From CAZCSH01 sp964501545 (GTDB lineage Bacteria > Patescibacteriota > Minisyncoccia > Minisyncoccales > RBG-13-42-11), in NCBI GenBank assembly GCA_964501545.1, contig CAZCSH010000026.1:1-7578 (forward strand): DNA of 7,578 nt, written 5' to 3'. Shown here piece after piece: positions 5,037-7,578 of the stretch. The position numbers and the translations under genes were made by a program. The notes beneath the pieces are model-generated. The model worked only from the letters and a program-made list of their open reading frames with translations, was not told where the DNA came from and searched no databases. Every line of letters starts with the position of its first letter. Positions within the stretch are counted from its first letter, which is position 1.

Positions 5037-6638
5037 ATGGTTAAGAGAGAATCAACGGAAAGAGAGCTTCAAAAAGCCAAAGAAGACCTTGAAGACCTGG
5101 AGGGATATATTAGAGAATTTGCTATTTTTTTACCTTTAGCAGTATGCTCGGTAAATCCGTTAGGAAGAATTATTGATGTTAATACGGCTTTTGAAGAGCT
5201 CACCGGTTTTAAATCTACAGAGATAGTAGGAGAGTTTTTGGAGACGATATTTTTTTCCAAAAAGCAAATTAAAAAAATTGAGAAAGAAATTTTAAAAAAG
5301 GAAATTATTCAAGAGAGAGAACTAACTATAATTTCCAAAGAGAAAAGAAAAATCCCGGTGAATATCTCCATTTCAGCCAGAAAAGATACGAAGGGAAACT
5401 TTATAGGATATTTTTTAGGGATCGCTGACATAACCGCCTTCAAAAGACTTCAAGCAGAATTAGAAGAGAGAGTGAAAAAAAGAACTGAACAATTAGAAAA
5501 AAGAACTAAAGAGTTAGAAGAAAGCAAGGTGGCCTTAATGAATATGTTAGAAGATGTTGAAGAAGCCAGAAAGAGGGCCGGGGCAGAAAAGAACAAGACC
5601 CTGGCTATCATTTCTCACCTGGCTGATGGTCTCTTGGTTTTTGACGAGGCGAACAGAATTTCTTTGATTAACCCCGAAGCCGAGAAACTGCTTAGAGTAA
5701 AGACCGAAAATATTATTGGCAAAATCTTAACTGAGCTTACTCAACCTCAACTTAACCCTCTAATTAATTTATTAAAAGAAGAAGGAGAAATTTTCAGAAA
5801 AGAAGTAGTCCTTGGAGAAAAAATAACAGTTGAAGTAAGCAGGCTTCAAATGGGTGGCAAAGATGAGGGATTCGGGACAACCATAGTTCTCCACGATATT
5901 ACTCGAGAAAAGGCTATTGAACGAATGAAGACTGAATTTGTTTCTCTGGCTGCTCACCAATTGAGAACTCCCCTTTCCGCCATCAAGTGGACCTTAACTA
6001 TGCTTTTGGAAGGAGATGTGGGAGAAATCAGCCAAGAACAGAGAGACCTGCTTGATAAAACCTATAAAAGCAACGAAAGGATGATTAACCTGATAAATGA
6101 CCTTTTGGATGTAACAAGGATAGAGGAGGGAAGATATATTTACCAGCCTGTCTTTACTGAGTTGGAAACGGTTGTTGATTTTGTTTTAAAATCTCAAAAA
6201 GAGCTCTTAAAGAGGAAGAAGTTAAGTCTGGAGTTTAAAAAACCAAAAACTAAGCTGCCAAAGGTAGCTATAGATGTTGAGAGAATCAGATTGGTCGTTC
6301 AAAACCTTCTCGATAATGCTATTCACTATACTCCAGAAGGAGGGAAAATAACAGTAGGCCTTAAGGAAACAGAAAAGGAAGTAGAGTTTCGTATCCAAGA
6401 CACAGGCATTGGCATTCCCCAAGATCAACAGAAACGTATTTTTACCAAGTTTTTTAGAAGCGTTACTGCCATCAGACTAGAGACAGAAGGGTCAGGACTT
6501 GGGCTCTTTTTAGCTAAAAACATAATTGAGGCTCATGGCGGTAAGATTTGGTTTGAATCTCAAGAGGGAAAGGGGAGCACCTTTTACTTTAGCTTACCTG
6601 TGAAAAAGCAATTCGAAGAATTCTTAAAAGAGTTTTAA
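5037..6638 (+). CDS. Soluble PAS-PAS sensor histidine kinase
   Basis: The 533-residue protein autophosphorylates on histidine and passes phosphate to a receiver. The order is: short coiled coil (about 5-25), PAS domain (about 28-135), long coiled coil (136-190), second PAS domain (about 187-292), dimerisation/phospho-acceptor domain with AAHQLRTPLSAIKW (305-318, phosphorylated H307), and HATPase with N-box NLLDNAIHYTPEGG (423-436), G1 DTGIGIP (455-461), F-box FTKFF (469-473) and G2 GSGLGLFLA (486-494). All catalytic boxes look intact. There is no transmembrane segment, so the signal must come from a PAS ligand or a partner; the membrane protein two genes upstream is the obvious candidate. Its coiled coil at 142-162 matches that protein's at 385-405 in 13 of 21 positions. 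No receiver is fused. The only SD-like string, GGAAG at 5022-5026, lies 10 bases from the ATG. Confidence 0.93.
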   Translation: MVKRESTERELQKAKEDLEDLEGYIREFAIFLPLAVCSVNPLGRIIDVNTAFEELTGFKSTEIVGEFLETIFFSKKQIKKIEKEILKKEIIQERELTIISKEKRKIPVNISISARKDTKGNFIGYFLGIADITAFKRLQAELEERVKKRTEQLEKRTKELEESKVALMNMLEDVEEARKRAGAEKNKTLAIISHLADGLLVFDEANRISLINPEAEKLLRVKTENIIGKILTELTQPQLNPLINLLKEEGEIFRKEVVLGEKITVEVSRLQMGGKDEGFGTTIVLHDITREKAIERMKTEFVSLAAHQLRTPLSAIKWTLTMLLEGDVGEISQEQRDLLDKTYKSNERMINLINDLLDVTRIEEGRYIYQPVFTELETVVDFVLKSQKELLKRKKLSLEFKKPKTKLPKVAIDVERIRLVVQNLLDNAIHYTPEGGKITVGLKETEKEVEFRIQDTGIGIPQDQQKRIFTKFFRSVTAIRLETEGSGLGLFLAKNIIEAHGGKIWFESQEGKGSTFYFSLPVKKQFEEFLKEF

Positions 6639-6669
6639 AATTCGCTAGAAAGACCATTAAAATTTATGG

Positions 6670-6710
6670 TTGACAAACATATTTACAGCTTTTTTCTAAT
6701 GGGGTAAAAT
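6670..6710 (+). promoter_or_regulatory. Overlapping promoters for the response-regulator pair
   Basis: Two promoters can be read in the 80-base gap after the kinase. One has TTTACA (6682-6687), a 17-base spacer and TAAAAT (6705-6710), each box matching five of six bases; its start would fall 0-2 bases before the ATG at 6719, making a leaderless mRNA. The other has a perfect TTGACA (6670-6675), a 19-base spacer and TCTAAT (6695-6700), giving a leader of about 11 bases. No Shine-Dalgarno sequence is suitably placed. The pair suggests that the regulators are made independently of the kinase operon. Confidence 0.6.
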
Positions 6711-6718
6711 AAATTAAT

Positions 6719-7105
6719 ATGGCAAACCAAATTTCTAAGGGGGCAAAGAAAATTTTGCTGGTAGAGGATGAAGAAATAATGCTTACTCTTTTACAGAGGA
6801 AACTGGCGAAGGAAGGCTACCAAATTTCAGTTGCCAGAGACGGGGAAGAAGGGTTAAGATTAATGAAGGAGTCAAAGCCCAACCTTGTTTTGCTAGACAT
6901 TGTTATGCCGAAACTCGATGGGTTTGAAGTTTTGGAGAAGATGAAAGGAGACAAAGACCTAAATAAGATTCCTGTTATTATTATTTCAAACTCTGGTCAG
7001 CCAGTTGAATTAGATAGGGCAAAAGCCCTTGGGGTCAAAGATTGGTTGATTAAGACCGAGTTTGACCCCAATGAAGTAATTGAAAAAGTAAAAAAACAAA
7101 TTTAA
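6719..7105 (+). CDS. Single-domain response regulator (CheY/Spo0F-like), first of pair
   Basis: The protein is a 128-residue stand-alone receiver. The acidic pocket is E16-D17-E18 (LLVEDEE), the phosphorylation site D60 (LLDIVMPKLDGFE), the switch residue S90 (IIIS) and the conserved lysine K112 (IKTE). There is no DNA-binding or enzymatic output domain, so it should act by protein contact or as a phosphorelay intermediate. The kinase 80 bases upstream is the likely phosphodonor. It aligns without gaps with the next gene's product, about 61 of 128 positions being identical by hand count, with D60, S90 and K112 at the same positions. It begins at or almost at the predicted transcription start. 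Confidence 0.93.
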   Translation: MANQISKGAKKILLVEDEEIMLTLLQRKLAKEGYQISVARDGEEGLRLMKESKPNLVLLDIVMPKLDGFEVLEKMKGDKDLNKIPVIIISNSGQPVELDRAKALGVKDWLIKTEFDPNEVIEKVKKQI

Positions 7106-7115
7106 CCAAATTATT

Positions 7116-7508
7116 ATGGCAGACAATCAAACCACCAGAGGAAAAAGAGTCTTAATTATTGAAGACGATACTTTTTTAAGGGAATTAATATCTCAAAAGC
7201 TTTCTAAGGAAGGCTACAGTATTATTGAGGCGATTGATGGAGAAGAGGGGGTCAAGAAAACAAAAGAAGAAAAGCCAGAGATTATTCTCCTGGACTTAAT
7301 TTTGCCAGGGATTGATGGATTTGAGGTTTTGTCTCAGATTAAAGGAGACCAAACTACTTCTTCTATCCCAGTTATTATTCTTTCCAATCTTGGCCAGAAA
7401 GAAGATATTGAAAGGGGACTAAAACTTGGAGCGGTTGATTATTTGATCAAGGCCCACTTTACCCCAGGAGAAATCATTGAAAAAGTGAAAACTGTTCTTG
7501 GGCGATGA
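7116..7508 (+). CDS. Single-domain response regulator, second of tandem pair
   Basis: This 130-residue receiver has the acidic residues E16-D17-D18 (IIEDD), phosphorylation site D60 (LLDLILPGIDGFE), S90 (IILS) and K112 (IKAH), and no output domain. It is a diverged tandem duplicate of the preceding gene, 10 bases downstream, and probably shares its mRNA. The start ATGGCAGAC resembles those of the previous gene and of the V4R-like gene; there is no Shine-Dalgarno. It ends in TGA, the only TGA stop in the window. The last codons and the stop lie inside the 5' arm of a repeat hairpin starting at 7504. Full family length is reached before the TGA, so reading through it is unlikely. Confidence 0.92.
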   Translation: MADNQTTRGKRVLIIEDDTFLRELISQKLSKEGYSIIEAIDGEEGVKKTKEEKPEIILLDLILPGIDGFEVLSQIKGDQTTSSIPVIILSNLGQKEDIERGLKLGAVDYLIKAHFTPGEIIEKVKTVLGR

Positions 7509-7572
7509 GGACTCGTCCTCATCTTCACCTTCCCGAGCCACGGCGAAGGGTAAAGAAGAGATTTATCTCTTC
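7504..7572. repeat. Hairpin repeat modules 2, 3 and 1, copy B, at the window edge
   Basis: Module 2 is GATGAGGA (7504-7511) paired perfectly with TCCTCATC (7516-7523) and includes the response-regulator stop codon. A module 3 equivalent pairs 7528-7532 with 7545-7549 and 7533-7535 with 7541-7543, leaving one bulged C. Module 1 is GAAGAGA (7555-7561) paired perfectly with TCTCTTC (7566-7572) across TTTA. The order 2-3-1 differs from copy A (1-2-3 at 3022-3113), so the copies are permuted or part of a longer repeating series cut by the window end. The strong hairpin on the stop codon may also protect or end the mRNA; no U-tract is visible. Confidence 0.6.
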
Positions 7573-7578
7573 GCTTCG

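Noticed and set aside
7506..7550. Read-through of TGA (as glycine) extending the second response regulator
   Set aside because: The receiver is already complete, the extension is encoded by the repeat hairpins, and all genes use GGN glycine codons with no internal TGA, so the recoded-UGA lineages are not suggested.

Overview
The window looks like a piece of a Candidate Phyla Radiation (Patescibacteria, probably Parcubacteria-like) genome. The reasons are indirect: AT-rich DNA, short intergenic gaps, a shortened type IV pilus assembly ATPase, a stand-alone PolA-type 5'-3' exonuclease next to tsaE, and a histidine kinase and single-domain receivers of the style common in those genomes. No rRNA or other lineage marker is present, so this placement is an inference. 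All genes read well in the standard bacterial code.

Layout. Bases 1-245 hold no protein gene. They carry a near-consensus promoter (4-32), a G/C-rich self-complementary stretch ending in a Rho-independent terminator (152-174), which I read as a roughly 135-nt non-coding RNA of unknown family, and then a 70-base nested palindrome (175-244). On the minus strand, 246-1553 is a GspE/PilB-type ATPase without its N-terminal domain. A 71-base divergent gap separates it from a plus-strand run filling the rest of the window: tsaE (1625-2080), an overlapping 5'-3' exonuclease (2068-3012), then a 108-base leader containing repeat hairpins. The signalling genes follow: a flavodoxin-fold membrane protein with a C-terminal signalling coiled coil (3121-4416), a small putative V4R/DUF2378-like ligand-binding protein (4424-5029), a soluble PAS-PAS histidine kinase (5037-6638) and two tandem single-domain response regulators (6719-7105, 7116-7508). 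The right edge (7504-7578) carries a second copy of the repeat hairpins.

How the genes may work together. tsaE supports tRNA t6A synthesis and the exonuclease removes RNA primers and flaps, so both are housekeeping. The three genes at 3121-6638 are separated by only 7 bases each. They look like a signalling pathway split over several polypeptides: a membrane protein with a flavodoxin-like domain but no output domain, a possible small-molecule sensor, and a kinase with no membrane segment. The coiled coils of the membrane protein and the kinase are strikingly alike, suggesting pairing or common origin. The two receivers lie directly downstream behind their own promoter(s) and are the obvious phospho-acceptors. 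Neither has an output domain, so they probably act through protein contacts. Most starts lack a Shine-Dalgarno sequence, and TAAAAT -10 hexamers sit so close to some start codons that leaderless mRNAs are likely.
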